Positions 1 to 6,555 of a stretch of 14,679 nt of DNA are shown here, one piece after another; position 1 is the stretch's first letter; every line of letters begins with the position of its first letter. The DNA is from DATLCI01 sp046714215 (GTDB taxonomy: Bacteria > Acidobacteriota > Terriglobia > Terriglobales > Acidobacteriaceae). Position numbers and translations under genes: made by a program. The stretch is from contig JBKKBM010000292.1 of the NCBI GenBank assembly GCA_046714215.1, positions 1 through 14,679 of the forward strand, read 5' to 3'. The notes below the pieces were generated by a model, which did no database searches, was not told the DNA's origin, and worked only from the letters and a program-made list of their open reading frames with translations.

Positions 1-713
1 CGTTCGCAGAGCACCACATTCGGATTGCCGCCGGCCAGTAGATACTCCGCCGCCAGCAACCACTCCTTGATGCCGGCGGAGGGACCCCGCTTGAGCAGGA
101 TGGGCTTGCCGGAGGTGGCCAGCCGCCGTAACAGCGCGTAGTTCTGCATGTTGCGGGCGCCGACTTGTAGCATGTCCGCATGCTCGGAGATGAGGTCAAC
201 GTCCTCCGTGCCCATGACCTCGGTGACCACCGGCATCTGCAGTTCTTTGCGGACTTCCGCCAGCAGATGCAGAGCTTCCACGCCCAGCCCCTGGAACTCG
301 TAGGGCGAGGTGCGCGGCTTATAGGCTCCTCCGCGCAGGATACTGGCCCCCGCGGCTTTCACTGCCCGGGCGGTGGAGAATATCTGCTCGCGCGATTCCA
401 CCGAGCAGGGCCCGGCCATGACGACGATATCGTCGCCGCCGATGCGCACGCCCCCCACTTCCACCACGGTGCCTTCGCGCTTCACTTGCCGGCTGACCAG
501 TTTGAATGGCTGTGCGATGGGCACTACGTCCTCCACCCCCGGCGCCGCTTTCAGCGCCTCCAGTTCGTGCCGGCGGCCGTTGCTGCCGATGGCGGAGATG
601 GTCGCGCGCTCGGTGCCGCGCGTCAGGTGCGGCTGGAATCCGGACTCCCGGATCCGTTCGATTACGTGTTGCAGTTCTTGCTCGGTGGCCGTGTCCGTCA
701 TAGTGATGATCAT
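1..713 (-). CDS. aroF: 3-deoxy-7-phosphoheptulonate synthase (DAHP synthase), class I-beta, C-terminal part missing
   Basis: Condenses phosphoenolpyruvate and erythrose 4-phosphate, the first step of the shikimate pathway. The 237 visible residues begin with a small ferredoxin-like regulatory domain (about residues 10-80). The TIM-barrel follows, with the family blocks MAGPCSVES, ILRGGAYKPRTSPYEFQGLG, MQNYALLRR and KPILLKRG. The gene runs off the left window edge at the start of the block ending LCER, so about one third of a usual ~340-residue protein is missing. The start at 713 gives an ATGA overlap with the pheA stop; an in-frame ATG at 701 is the alternative. In family members such as the Thermotoga enzyme the N-terminal domain mediates Tyr/Phe feedback inhibition; the same role here is inferred. 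It is the third gene of the aromatic operon behind the attenuator at 1925-2071. Confidence 0.95.
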   Translation of the reverse strand, partial: MIITMTDTATEQELQHVIERIRESGFQPHLTRGTERATISAIGSNGRRHELEALKAAPGVEDVVPIAQPFKLVSRQVKREGTVVEVGGVRIGGDDIVVMAGPCSVESREQIFSTARAVKAAGASILRGGAYKPRTSPYEFQGLGVEALHLLAEVRKELQMPVVTEVMGTEDVDLISEHADMLQVGARNMQNYALLRRLATSGKPILLKRGPSAGIKEWLLAAEYLLAGGNPNVVLCE

Positions 714-1579
714 CGGGTTGCCAACTTTCTGGAATGGATCTGCTGCAGGCTCTTGGCGGATGGGTAACAGCCCAGGAGCCGGAGCTCCTGCGTCAAGCTT
801 CGCAATTCTTTGAGGGCCTCGCCCACCGGAGCGCTGTAGGTGGAAGCCTGCAAGTCGAGATAAAAGCGATACTCCCACGGACGCCCTTTCACCGGGCGGC
901 TCTCGATCTTGAGCAGGTCAATCCCGAGTCGCGCGAATGGTCCCAACGCCTGCGCGAGCGCGCCCGGGCGGTGCGGCAAGGCGAAGGCCAGCGAAAGCTT
1001 GTCTGCCGCAGGCGGGATCTCCGGCTCCCGACTCAGCACCACGAAGCGGGTGTAATTCTCCGGATCGTCTTCGAGATGCTCCGCCAGGATCTTGCCGCCA
1101 TAGACCGCAGCTGCGCCGCTGCCGGCGATGGCAGCACCGCTTGGGTCTTTCTGTTCCATGACCTGGCGGACGCTACCGGCGGTGTCGTCAGCGGCGACAG
1201 CGCGGATCTCCGGATGCGCGGCGAAGAAACGTTCGCACTGCGCCAAGGCTACCGGGTGCGATGCCACCGTGCGGAGCCCCTCGAGGGTCGCGCCCTCGCA
1301 GCCGATGAGGCAGTGCGCGATCGGCACGATCGTCTCGCCGACGATGTGCAAGCTGTTCTCGAGCAACAAGTCATAGCAGCGCAGGACCGAGCCGGCGAGG
1401 GTATTCTCGATGGGCGCAACTGCAAAGTCCGTGTTGCCTTCTGCGACGGCGGAGAAAAGCAGCTCAAAGCTCCGGCAGGGGTGCAGATCCGCGTCCGGTG
1501 AAAACAACTGCCGCACCGCGTCTTCGCTGAACGCGCCGCGCTCGCCCTGGAAGGCGACTCGCTCCCGTGGCGGCGTCAT
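710..1579 (-). CDS. pheA: Prephenate dehydratase with C-terminal ACT domain
   Basis: Converts prephenate to phenylpyruvate, the committed step of phenylalanine synthesis, in the cytoplasm. The 289-residue protein has the normal size for a monofunctional enzyme. The catalytic domain spans about residues 7-183, with the opening block VAFQGERGAFSE, PIENTLAGSV (56-65), SHPVALAQC, and the active-site TRF motif (177-179) in ENYTRFVVL. An ACT regulatory domain follows (about 196-275), with GALA (206-209) and ESRP (226-229), the two segments that form the Phe-binding site in this family. Allosteric inhibition by Phe is therefore likely. The start overlaps the chorismate mutase stop as ATGA and the stop overlaps aroF as ATGA, so translation of the three genes is probably coupled. 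Confidence 0.97.
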   Translation of the reverse strand: MTPPRERVAFQGERGAFSEDAVRQLFSPDADLHPCRSFELLFSAVAEGNTDFAVAPIENTLAGSVLRCYDLLLENSLHIVGETIVPIAHCLIGCEGATLEGLRTVASHPVALAQCERFFAAHPEIRAVAADDTAGSVRQVMEQKDPSGAAIAGSGAAAVYGGKILAEHLEDDPENYTRFVVLSREPEIPPAADKLSLAFALPHRPGALAQALGPFARLGIDLLKIESRPVKGRPWEYRFYLDLQASTYSAPVGEALKELRSLTQELRLLGCYPSAKSLQQIHSRKLATR

Positions 1580-1893
1580 TGTGTCTTTCCCCGGGCGCTG
1601 CCGCGCGCCGCCAGGCGCGCATTCTCCGCTTCTTCCGCCTTGCGCACCTCCATCACGATGCAGCGGAAAATAGTCTCGATGGCCGCGCTATCGAGCGGAC
1701 CAGGGTTCCCCTCGCGCGCGCGGCGGACCACATCCAGTTCGCGTTGCGGATCGCAAACGGCCAGTCCAGCATCTCGCTTCAGCCGCAGCACCCGCGACGC
1801 CAGCTCCGCCCGCCGGTTCAGCAGGCGCAACAGTTCGTCGTCGATGGCGTCGATCTCCTTGCGCCGTTCGCCGATGTCATGTTCCAAGCTCAT
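1576..1893 (-). CDS. aroQ: Chorismate mutase, AroQ class, monofunctional
   Basis: Rearranges chorismate to prephenate, the branch point toward Phe and Tyr. The 105-residue all-helical protein matches the AroQ fold. By alignment with the E. coli P-protein mutase domain, the active-site residues are present: Arg11, the Arg27-Arg28 pair (NRRAELA), Lys39 (LKRDAG), Asp48, Arg51 and Glu52 (DPQRE). The position of the E. coli catalytic Gln88 appears to be Glu. The start at 1893 is chosen because AGGAG lies 7 nt upstream (1901-1905). An in-frame TTG at 1926 would add 11 residues, but it falls in the attenuator T-tract and has no support. First structural gene of the operon, 31 nt downstream of the attenuator; overlaps pheA as ATGA. 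Confidence 0.95.
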   Translation of the reverse strand: MSLEHDIGERRKEIDAIDDELLRLLNRRAELASRVLRLKRDAGLAVCDPQRELDVVRRAREGNPGPLDSAAIETIFRCIVMEVRKAEEAENARLAARGSARGKTQ

Positions 1894-1900
1894 GGACTTG

Positions 1901-1905
1901 CTCCT
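1901..1905 (-). promoter_or_regulatory. Ribosome binding site AGGAG of the chorismate mutase gene
   Basis: AGGAG on the minus strand is followed by a 7-nt spacer and ATG at 1893. It settles the start codon and lies downstream of the attenuator terminator, so it is present only in readthrough transcripts. Confidence 0.85.
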
Positions 1906-1924
1906 ATCGCGCCAAAACGCCCCC

Positions 1925-1957
1925 AAAGAAAAACCGCGACCCGGGGGCCGCGGCTTT
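1925..1957 (-). terminator. Intrinsic terminator acting as attenuator (3:4 hairpin)
   Basis: On the minus strand an 8-bp GC-rich stem, CCGCGGCC (1953-1946) with GGTCGCGG (1941-1934), contains one G-U pair and closes a 4-nt loop. TTTTTCTTT follows directly (1933-1925). It sits between the leader peptide stop (1982) and the chorismate mutase start (1893), so it can only end transcripts that started at the leader promoter or upstream. Its 5' arm can instead pair with 2017-2007, the antiterminator. This makes it a conditional terminator and not a gene-end terminator. Confidence 0.88.
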
Positions 1958-2017
1958 GGCTGTGACTATGATTGCGCTGACTTACATCTTCGCGCACGCA
2001 TGCTTCGCCGAAGCCGC
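1950..2017 (-). promoter_or_regulatory. Predicted antiterminator pairing (2:3) of the aromatic attenuator
   Basis: GCGGCTTCGGC at 2017-2007 is complementary to GCCAAAGCCGC at 1960-1950: 7 bp, one C/A mismatch, then 3 bp. Formation removes the 5' arm of the terminator stem (1953-1950) and should allow readthrough. Seen by hand pairing only; energies were not computed. Confidence 0.75.
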
Positions 2018-2071
2018 TGCTCCCCAATAGGAGAAGCGGTAGCTAAAGCGGTAATAGAAAGCTGCGTGCAT
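1982..2071 (-). CDS. Aromatic-rich leader peptide (29 residues) of the attenuator
   Basis: A 29-codon reading frame, ATG 2071 to TAA 1984-1982, sits between the promoter and the intrinsic attenuator. Residues 5-16 read FYYRFSYRFSYW: three Phe, four Tyr and one Trp in twelve codons, with YRFS occurring twice in a row. The C-terminal half is plain (Ala/Lys-rich). Its position, codon bias and overlap with competing RNA pairings identify it as a regulatory leader whose translation senses charged aromatic tRNAs. No Shine-Dalgarno sequence precedes the ATG. The predicted transcription start (about 2074) is only about 3 nt upstream, so initiation is probably leaderless. The same frame stays open upstream into the permease gene, but the promoter position and absence of upstream coding features make 2071 the sensible start. 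Confidence 0.85.
   Translation of the reverse strand: MHAAFYYRFSYRFSYWGAAASAKHACAKM
2014..2039 (-). promoter_or_regulatory. Predicted pause/protector hairpin (1:2) of the aromatic attenuator
   Basis: CCGCTTCTCC (2039-2030) pairs with GGAGCAGCGG (2023-2014), leaving one internal mismatch and a 6-nt loop TATTGG. The 5' arm contains leader codons 12-14 (Arg-Phe-Ser); Tyr15 and Trp16 are in the loop. The 3' arm contains the bases used by the antiterminator (2017-2014). A ribosome stalled on the aromatic codons would cover the 5' arm and free segment 2. Confidence 0.75.
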
Positions 2072-2080
2072 GGTGAGGTG

Positions 2081-2110
2081 ACTATACGGAAATCCGGCGA
2101 ATGCTGTCAA
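2081..2110 (-). promoter_or_regulatory. Promoter of the aromatic amino-acid operon
   Basis: On the minus strand TTGACA (2110-2105, perfect -35) is followed by an 18-bp spacer and TATAGT (2086-2081, 5/6 match to the -10). The predicted start is near 2074. It begins 17 bp after the stop of the upstream permease gene and points to the leader peptide at 2071. Confidence 0.85.
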
Positions 2111-2127
2111 CCGAGGGAATGCCTTAG

Positions 2128-3378
2128 TCATTCGTAGCGCAAGGCATCCACGGGGTCGAGCCGGGCAGCTTTGACGGCGGGATACAGGCCGAAGAAGAGC
2201 CCCACGCTCATTGAGGTGATCACGCCCGCGGCAATGGCCCACCCTGGCACCGCGGAAGGCAATGCGGGCAGCAGTTTATTGATGAGCAAGCTGATGGTAA
2301 CGCCCAGCAACACGCCGATCATGCCGCCACTGCCCGTCAACGTCATGGCTTCCGTCAAGAACTGCCAGATGATGTCCTTCTTGCGTGCGCCCAGCGCTTT
2401 GCGCACGCCGATCTCGCGGGTGCGCTCCGTGACCGACATAAGCATGATATTCATCACGCCCACCCCACCCACCAGCAGTCCAATGGAGCTGATGGCGATG
2501 GTCAGCAGGGCGATCGACGAAGTGATCTGGCGGAATTGATCGGCGATCTGCTCCGCGCTGGAGATACCAAAGTTGTCCGGAGAGTTATACGGGACCTTGC
2601 GCCGCTGGCGCAGGATGGCGCGGATCTGCTCCTCCGCTTGCGCCTTCATTCCCGGCTTGGCTTGGGCGGCGATAAAGTGCTCGTCATGCGTGGGATTATG
2701 TTTTCGATATGCCCGATAGGGCACCAGCGCCTGTTTGTCTGAGCCATCGCCATGCAGGATGCTACCCTTGCGCTTCTCCAGCACGCCTACTACCTGGTAG
2801 GCGACACCTTCCACCATGACGGTCTTACCAATGCCGTTCTCGTCGGGGAAGAGCGCGCGGTCCGCGTCATAGCCCAGCACGATGACATCCGACCGATGCA
2901 GGTCCTCCGCCTCGTTGAAGAAGCGCCCCTTACCCACTTGGACGTTCTGCACCTGCTCGTAGGAGGGCAGAGTCCCGTTGTAACTCACATCCACTTCGCG
3001 TCCCTGGTACTTGGCCACGGGCGGAGTGCGGCGGGTGCCCACCCGGGGGAAAACGTCCGTAGACACCTCGGCACAGGCCGTGCAGGACTCCTTGATAGCC
3101 ATGGCATCTTCGAGGCTCAGGGGTTTGCGGTTACGTTCCTCGGCTGAGCGGCGGCCGACATTGAATCCGGGCTGGAACTTGAAAATGAACAGCGTGTTGG
3201 AGCCGAAGTCATTGAGCGACGCTTGAATGTTGCGGTCCAAGCCCACGAGCACGGAGGCCACGGTGATGACCGTGGTGATGCCGATCACCACCCCCAGCAC
3301 GGTGAGCAGCGACCGCAGCTTATTGGTGCGGACCGTCTCCAACGCCATCATCGAGTTTTCAGATAGATGCAGCCGCAT
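2128..3378 (-). CDS. MacB-like ABC transporter permease (MacB_PCD + FtsX domains)
   Basis: Inner-membrane permease subunit, 416 residues. There is one N-terminal membrane segment (about 23-46), a large extracytoplasmic MacB_PCD-type domain (about 47-285), and three C-terminal segments (about 288-313, 343-366, 380-400). Between segments 2 and 3 lies the FtsX-family cytoplasmic loop with SVTERTREIGVRKALGARKKDI, where the ATPase docks. The C-terminus YPAVKAARLDPVDALRYE is typical. GAGG 7 nt before ATG 3378 supports the start. The gene lies 30 nt downstream of a paralogous permease. No ATP-binding domain is fused and none is encoded nearby, so the substrate cannot be named. Such pairs typically serve efflux or lipoprotein/cell-envelope functions. 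Confidence 0.92.
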   Translation of the reverse strand: MRLHLSENSMMALETVRTNKLRSLLTVLGVVIGITTVITVASVLVGLDRNIQASLNDFGSNTLFIFKFQPGFNVGRRSAEERNRKPLSLEDAMAIKESCTACAEVSTDVFPRVGTRRTPPVAKYQGREVDVSYNGTLPSYEQVQNVQVGKGRFFNEAEDLHRSDVIVLGYDADRALFPDENGIGKTVMVEGVAYQVVGVLEKRKGSILHGDGSDKQALVPYRAYRKHNPTHDEHFIAAQAKPGMKAQAEEQIRAILRQRRKVPYNSPDNFGISSAEQIADQFRQITSSIALLTIAISSIGLLVGGVGVMNIMLMSVTERTREIGVRKALGARKKDIIWQFLTEAMTLTGSGGMIGVLLGVTISLLINKLLPALPSAVPGWAIAAGVITSMSVGLFFGLYPAVKAARLDPVDALRYE

Positions 3379-3408
3379 GGCTATGCCTCGGTCTTCTTGT
3401 TACTCGTG

Positions 3409-4662
3409 CTAGTTCTCATGGCGGATGGCCTCGATGGGATCCAGCCGCGCCGCCTTGCGCGCCGGATAAATGCCGAAGAACAATCCCACCACTGCCGATA
3501 TCCCAATGGCCAGAATCACCGCATACATGGGCGTGGACATAGGCAAGGGAGTCATCCTGTCCACGATGGCCGAGAGGGTTCCGGCAAAGATGACGCCTAT
3601 AAGACCGCCCAACGCCGACATCAGCGCTGATTCCATCAGGAATTGCAGCATGATGTCATGCCGGCGGGCGCCCAAGGATTTGCGGATCCCGATCTCGCGC
3701 GTCCGTTCGGTCACGCTGGTCAGCATCACGTTCATGATGACCACTCCGCCGATGACCATGAATACGGAGACGATGCCCACCATACTGGCGGCGATGGCGC
3801 CGGTCAGGTCCTTCCACAAGTCCATCAGGCTGGATGCGCCCATCACGCCAAAGCTGTCGGGCTCCTTGGGCGAGAGGTGACGGCGGGCGCGCATGATGGC
3901 GCGGGCTTCTTCCTGGGTGCGCTCCGTCCATTCCCCGCCCCGCGATTGCACGTTGATGGACATACCCTGGCGGTTCGAACCATAGATCTTAAGGAAGGTG
4001 CGAACCGGCATGTAGACGAAGTTATCTTGGGGCTGGCCCATGACCGAACCGATCGGTTTGGCCACACCAATGATCTCAAAGTCGTGCCCGTCGATGGCTA
4101 GGCTCTTCCCGATGGGATCGATGCCCGGATAAAGCTTGTTGGCCACGTCGGCCCCGATCAAGGTGGTGCTGGCGCGGCGCAGATCATCGCTATCGGTGAT
4201 GTAGCGTCCCTGTTCCGGCTCCTCCACATCCATGTCACCGATATTGGCCGTGACCCCGCGGATGCTGACATCCTCGATGTTCTGGGTGCCGTACCTGACC
4301 TTACCGTTCTTGCGCGCTTCCAAACCCACCCGCTGCGCCAACTCCATGGTGTCGCGCAACGCCTCAAAATCTTCGTAGGTAATGGGCTTGTTACGCCGCG
4401 ACGCCTCCATGAACTGTTTGCGGCTGGTGATCAAGCCGAATTGGTTCACCAGGAAGACGTTGGCCCCCATGTTCGCCACTCGGTCAGCGATGTACACGTT
4501 GGTCCCTTCGATCAGGGAGATCACGAAGATCAACGTGGATACGGAGAGGATGATGCCCAGCAAAGTGAGGAAGGTGCGCAGCTTATGCACACGCATGCTC
4601 TCCACCGCGATACGCGCGGGTTCGCGCAGAACACTAATCTTCTGGAGCCAGGAGCGTAGCAT
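3409..4662 (-). CDS. MacB-like ABC transporter permease, first of a tandem pair
   Basis: A 417-residue permease with the same layout as its downstream neighbour: membrane segment about 28-50, periplasmic MacB_PCD-type domain, then three segments (about 287-312, 343-365, 380-400). It has the matching loop SVTERTREIGIRKSLGARRHDI and the C-terminal YPARKAARLDPIEAIRHEN. The two proteins are clearly related but diverged in the periplasmic domain, consistent with a heterodimer of permeases served by one ATPase encoded elsewhere. The start at 4662 is preceded by a moderate AAGGTG at about 5 nt spacing. The upstream gene is argJ (same strand, 118 nt away), so this gene either starts its own unit or is read through from the arg operon. 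No convincing promoter was seen. Confidence 0.92.
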   Translation of the reverse strand: MLRSWLQKISVLREPARIAVESMRVHKLRTFLTLLGIILSVSTLIFVISLIEGTNVYIADRVANMGANVFLVNQFGLITSRKQFMEASRRNKPITYEDFEALRDTMELAQRVGLEARKNGKVRYGTQNIEDVSIRGVTANIGDMDVEEPEQGRYITDSDDLRRASTTLIGADVANKLYPGIDPIGKSLAIDGHDFEIIGVAKPIGSVMGQPQDNFVYMPVRTFLKIYGSNRQGMSINVQSRGGEWTERTQEEARAIMRARRHLSPKEPDSFGVMGASSLMDLWKDLTGAIAASMVGIVSVFMVIGGVVIMNVMLTSVTERTREIGIRKSLGARRHDIMLQFLMESALMSALGGLIGVIFAGTLSAIVDRMTPLPMSTPMYAVILAIGISAVVGLFFGIYPARKAARLDPIEAIRHEN

Positions 4663-4694
4663 GCCAACACCTTGTACGCAGTCCGAGGGGGAAA

Positions 4695-4721
4695 GGTTTC
4701 GTTTTTCCCTGGGTTTCGTTT
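4695..4721. repeat. Two direct copies of GGTTTCGTTT upstream of the permease pair
   Basis: Exact 10-bp copies at 4695-4704 and 4712-4721, 17 bp apart start to start, in the 118-bp gap between argJ and the first permease gene. Placement suggests a possible regulator site; no regulator is identified and chance is possible. Confidence 0.35.
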
Positions 4722-4780
4722 CCTAGATTAGGGAATGTTACTCCAAGGGGAGCATGGGATGGGGAATCTGGGACAGGCGG

Positions 4781-6013
4781 TTAGGTGGAGTAATCGGCGT
4801 TGATGTGCACGTAATCGGCGGTGAGGTCACACGTCACAAAGCGGCTAGATGCCGGGCCCCGGCCCAGCTTGATGTGGATCTCGTAGGCAGCCTGCGCCAG
4901 ATGCTGGTGGGCGCGGCCTTCGTCAAAAGGATGCCCGCAGCCGTTGCGGCAGACTTTCTGGTCGCCAAAGTAGATCTGCACTTTGCGGGGATCAAGCTTC
5001 ACACCGCTAGAGCCGATGGCGGCGAGGATGCGTCCCCAATTTGGATCAGCACCTGCCCAAGCCGTCTTGACCAAAGGGGAATGAGCAATGGCGCGAGCGA
5101 CCTGTTTTGCTTCGCCGCTGGACTTCGCCTGCTCAATGCGCAAGGTGATCACATGCTTTACGCCTTCGCCGTCGCTCACGATCTGCAGGGCCAGCGACTG
5201 GCAGACCGCAGTCAGTGCTTTTACGAACTCGCGCGCGGCGGATCCTTGATTCACGCGGACTCGGCTGGCGCCGCTGGCGCACAGTAGCACGGTGTCATTG
5301 GTGGAAGTATCGCCATCCACCGAGATGCAGTTGAAGGTCTCGTCAGTGACCGAGGTGAGCACGCGCCGCAACTCCGAGGGCGAGGCGACGGCGTCAGTAA
5401 AGACGTACACCAGCATGGTCGCGAGGTTGGGATGGATCATCCCTGAGCCTTTGGCCATGCCCATCACGGTAACGTCCTGGCCGCCGCTGCGAAATTTCAG
5501 CGAAGCCCATTTGGGACGAGTGTCGGTGGTCATAATGGCGTGAGCGAAAGCGCGCGCGCCGTCGACGCCGGCCTCCGCCTGCCGCATCGCTTGCGGCAGG
5601 TTAGTGGTAATCTTCTCCACCGGCAGCGGCACGCCGATGATGCCGGTAGACGACGGAAATATCTGGGTCGCGGGCACCGCGAGCAGTTTTCCCGCCTGAT
5701 GGCAGACCGTGGCCGCGACGCGCAGCCCCGCAGCACCGGTAGCGCAATTCGCATTGCCGGCGTTCACCACGATGGCGTGGATGTGTCCCTTGGATGCTTT
5801 GAGGTTGTTGCGACCGATGGTCACCGGTGCCGCGACTACGCGATTGGTAGTGAACAGCGCTGCGGCCGAAGCGCCTTCGGGAGCTTCCGCATAGGCGAGG
5901 TCCGGACGCCCGCTGGCCTTGATGCCCGCCGTCACGGCGGAGAAACGGAATCCGCTGGGCAGCAGCAAGTCCCCGGCGCGATCATGCGTTAGTTGGAAAG
6001 CGGGATCGGCCAT
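4781..6013 (-). CDS. argJ: Glutamate N-acetyltransferase / ornithine acetyltransferase
   Basis: Transfers the acetyl group of N-acetylornithine to glutamate, releasing ornithine and recycling N-acetylglutamate. The 410-residue protein is full length. The autoproteolytic site ATML lies in KGSGMIHPNLATMLVYV, with cleavage expected between Ala198 and the nucleophile Thr199. Other family blocks are NAGNANCATG (84-93), SVDGDTSTNDT, GADPNWGRI, and the C-terminal YVHINADYST. It is the last gene of the arg operon. Its ATG shares one base with the upstream stop (TGATG), so translation is coupled to the N-acetylglutamate synthase gene. Whether it can also use acetyl-CoA (bifunctional ArgJ) cannot be read from the sequence. 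A dedicated synthase next door suggests the recycling role dominates. No intrinsic terminator was seen after the stop. Confidence 0.97.
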   Translation of the reverse strand: MADPAFQLTHDRAGDLLLPSGFRFSAVTAGIKASGRPDLAYAEAPEGASAAALFTTNRVVAAPVTIGRNNLKASKGHIHAIVVNAGNANCATGAAGLRVAATVCHQAGKLLAVPATQIFPSSTGIIGVPLPVEKITTNLPQAMRQAEAGVDGARAFAHAIMTTDTRPKWASLKFRSGGQDVTVMGMAKGSGMIHPNLATMLVYVFTDAVASPSELRRVLTSVTDETFNCISVDGDTSTNDTVLLCASGASRVRVNQGSAAREFVKALTAVCQSLALQIVSDGEGVKHVITLRIEQAKSSGEAKQVARAIAHSPLVKTAWAGADPNWGRILAAIGSSGVKLDPRKVQIYFGDQKVCRNGCGHPFDEGRAHQHLAQAAYEIHIKLGRGPASSRFVTCDLTADYVHINADYST

Positions 6014-6555
6014 CAGTGGGAGAAGTTCACCAGACCCTCTTTGTGGGCCTGCTCTTCTTTATACGCCGGCTCCAGAATCGCGAACTTCGGCAATTCGCCG
6101 CGCACCATGGCGATCTCATCGCAAGCGTGCAGCTTAGGACAATTCACGCAGTCTTTGTATATCTTGTCCGGCAGCTCTTCCCTTTTGGCCATGCGAAAGC
6201 CGAAATGCGCGAAGAAGTCCGGGATGCGCGTGAACAAGCAGACGCAGCTCACGTGATGGTGCTCCGCCTCCGCCATCAAACCTTCTACCAACAGGCGGCC
6301 CGCGCCCTTGCCCTTGTAGTCCGGAAGGACGGCGATGGAGCGGATCTCCGTGAGGTGCTGGCCGTACAGATGCAGCGCGCCGCAGCCGATGATGCGGGCC
6401 TCGCCTGCAACGACATCTTCCACCACGATGAAATCGCGCACGTTCTCGCAAAGCTCCGCCAGGCTGCGCGGCAACAGCGTACCTACCTCCGAGTAACCGT
6501 GGATGAGCTCGTGGAGTTGTTCGACATCCGGAAGAGTTGCCCTACGCGTATGCAT
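6013..6555 (-). CDS. argA: Short N-acetylglutamate synthase (GNAT family)
   Basis: Makes N-acetylglutamate from glutamate and acetyl-CoA, the priming step of arginine synthesis. The 180-residue protein is a single GNAT domain, with the acetyl-CoA pyrophosphate loop KGKGAGR (81-87) and the GNAT beta-5/alpha-4 block PDFFAHFGF (112-120). The family tail LPDKIYKDCVNCPKLHACDEIAM carries three cysteines (136, 139, 145). This pattern matches the short stand-alone NAGS type, as in mycobacteria, which lacks the kinase-like regulatory domain of E. coli ArgA. The start at 6555 is fixed by AGGAGG with a 5-nt spacer (inside argH) and overlaps the argH end by 14 nt. Position between argH and argJ in the arg operon supports the function. 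The specific NAGS assignment over a generic acetyltransferase is strong but rests on motif recall. Confidence 0.88.
   Translation of the reverse strand: MHTRRATLPDVEQLHELIHGYSEVGTLLPRSLAELCENVRDFIVVEDVVAGEARIIGCGALHLYGQHLTEIRSIAVLPDYKGKGAGRLLVEGLMAEAEHHHVSCVCLFTRIPDFFAHFGFRMAKREELPDKIYKDCVNCPKLHACDEIAMVRGELPKFAILEPAYKEEQAHKEGLVNFSH

Noticed and set aside
180..767. Long plus-strand frames opposite aroF/pheA (also 734-1501, 4754-5287, 6016-6639, 6503-7213, 8549-9307)
   Set aside because: They are antisense shadows of well-identified GC-rich genes; the translations are low-complexity Arg/His/Pro-rich and match no family.
2072..2242. Upstream extension of the leader-peptide frame into the permease gene
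   Set aside because: It overlaps conserved permease codons in another frame and would place the operon promoter inside the coding sequence.
4790..4820. Direct repeat GTAATCGGCG near the arg operon end
   Set aside because: It is inside the argJ coding end and follows from the repeated residues Ala-Asp-Tyr in the conserved C-terminus.
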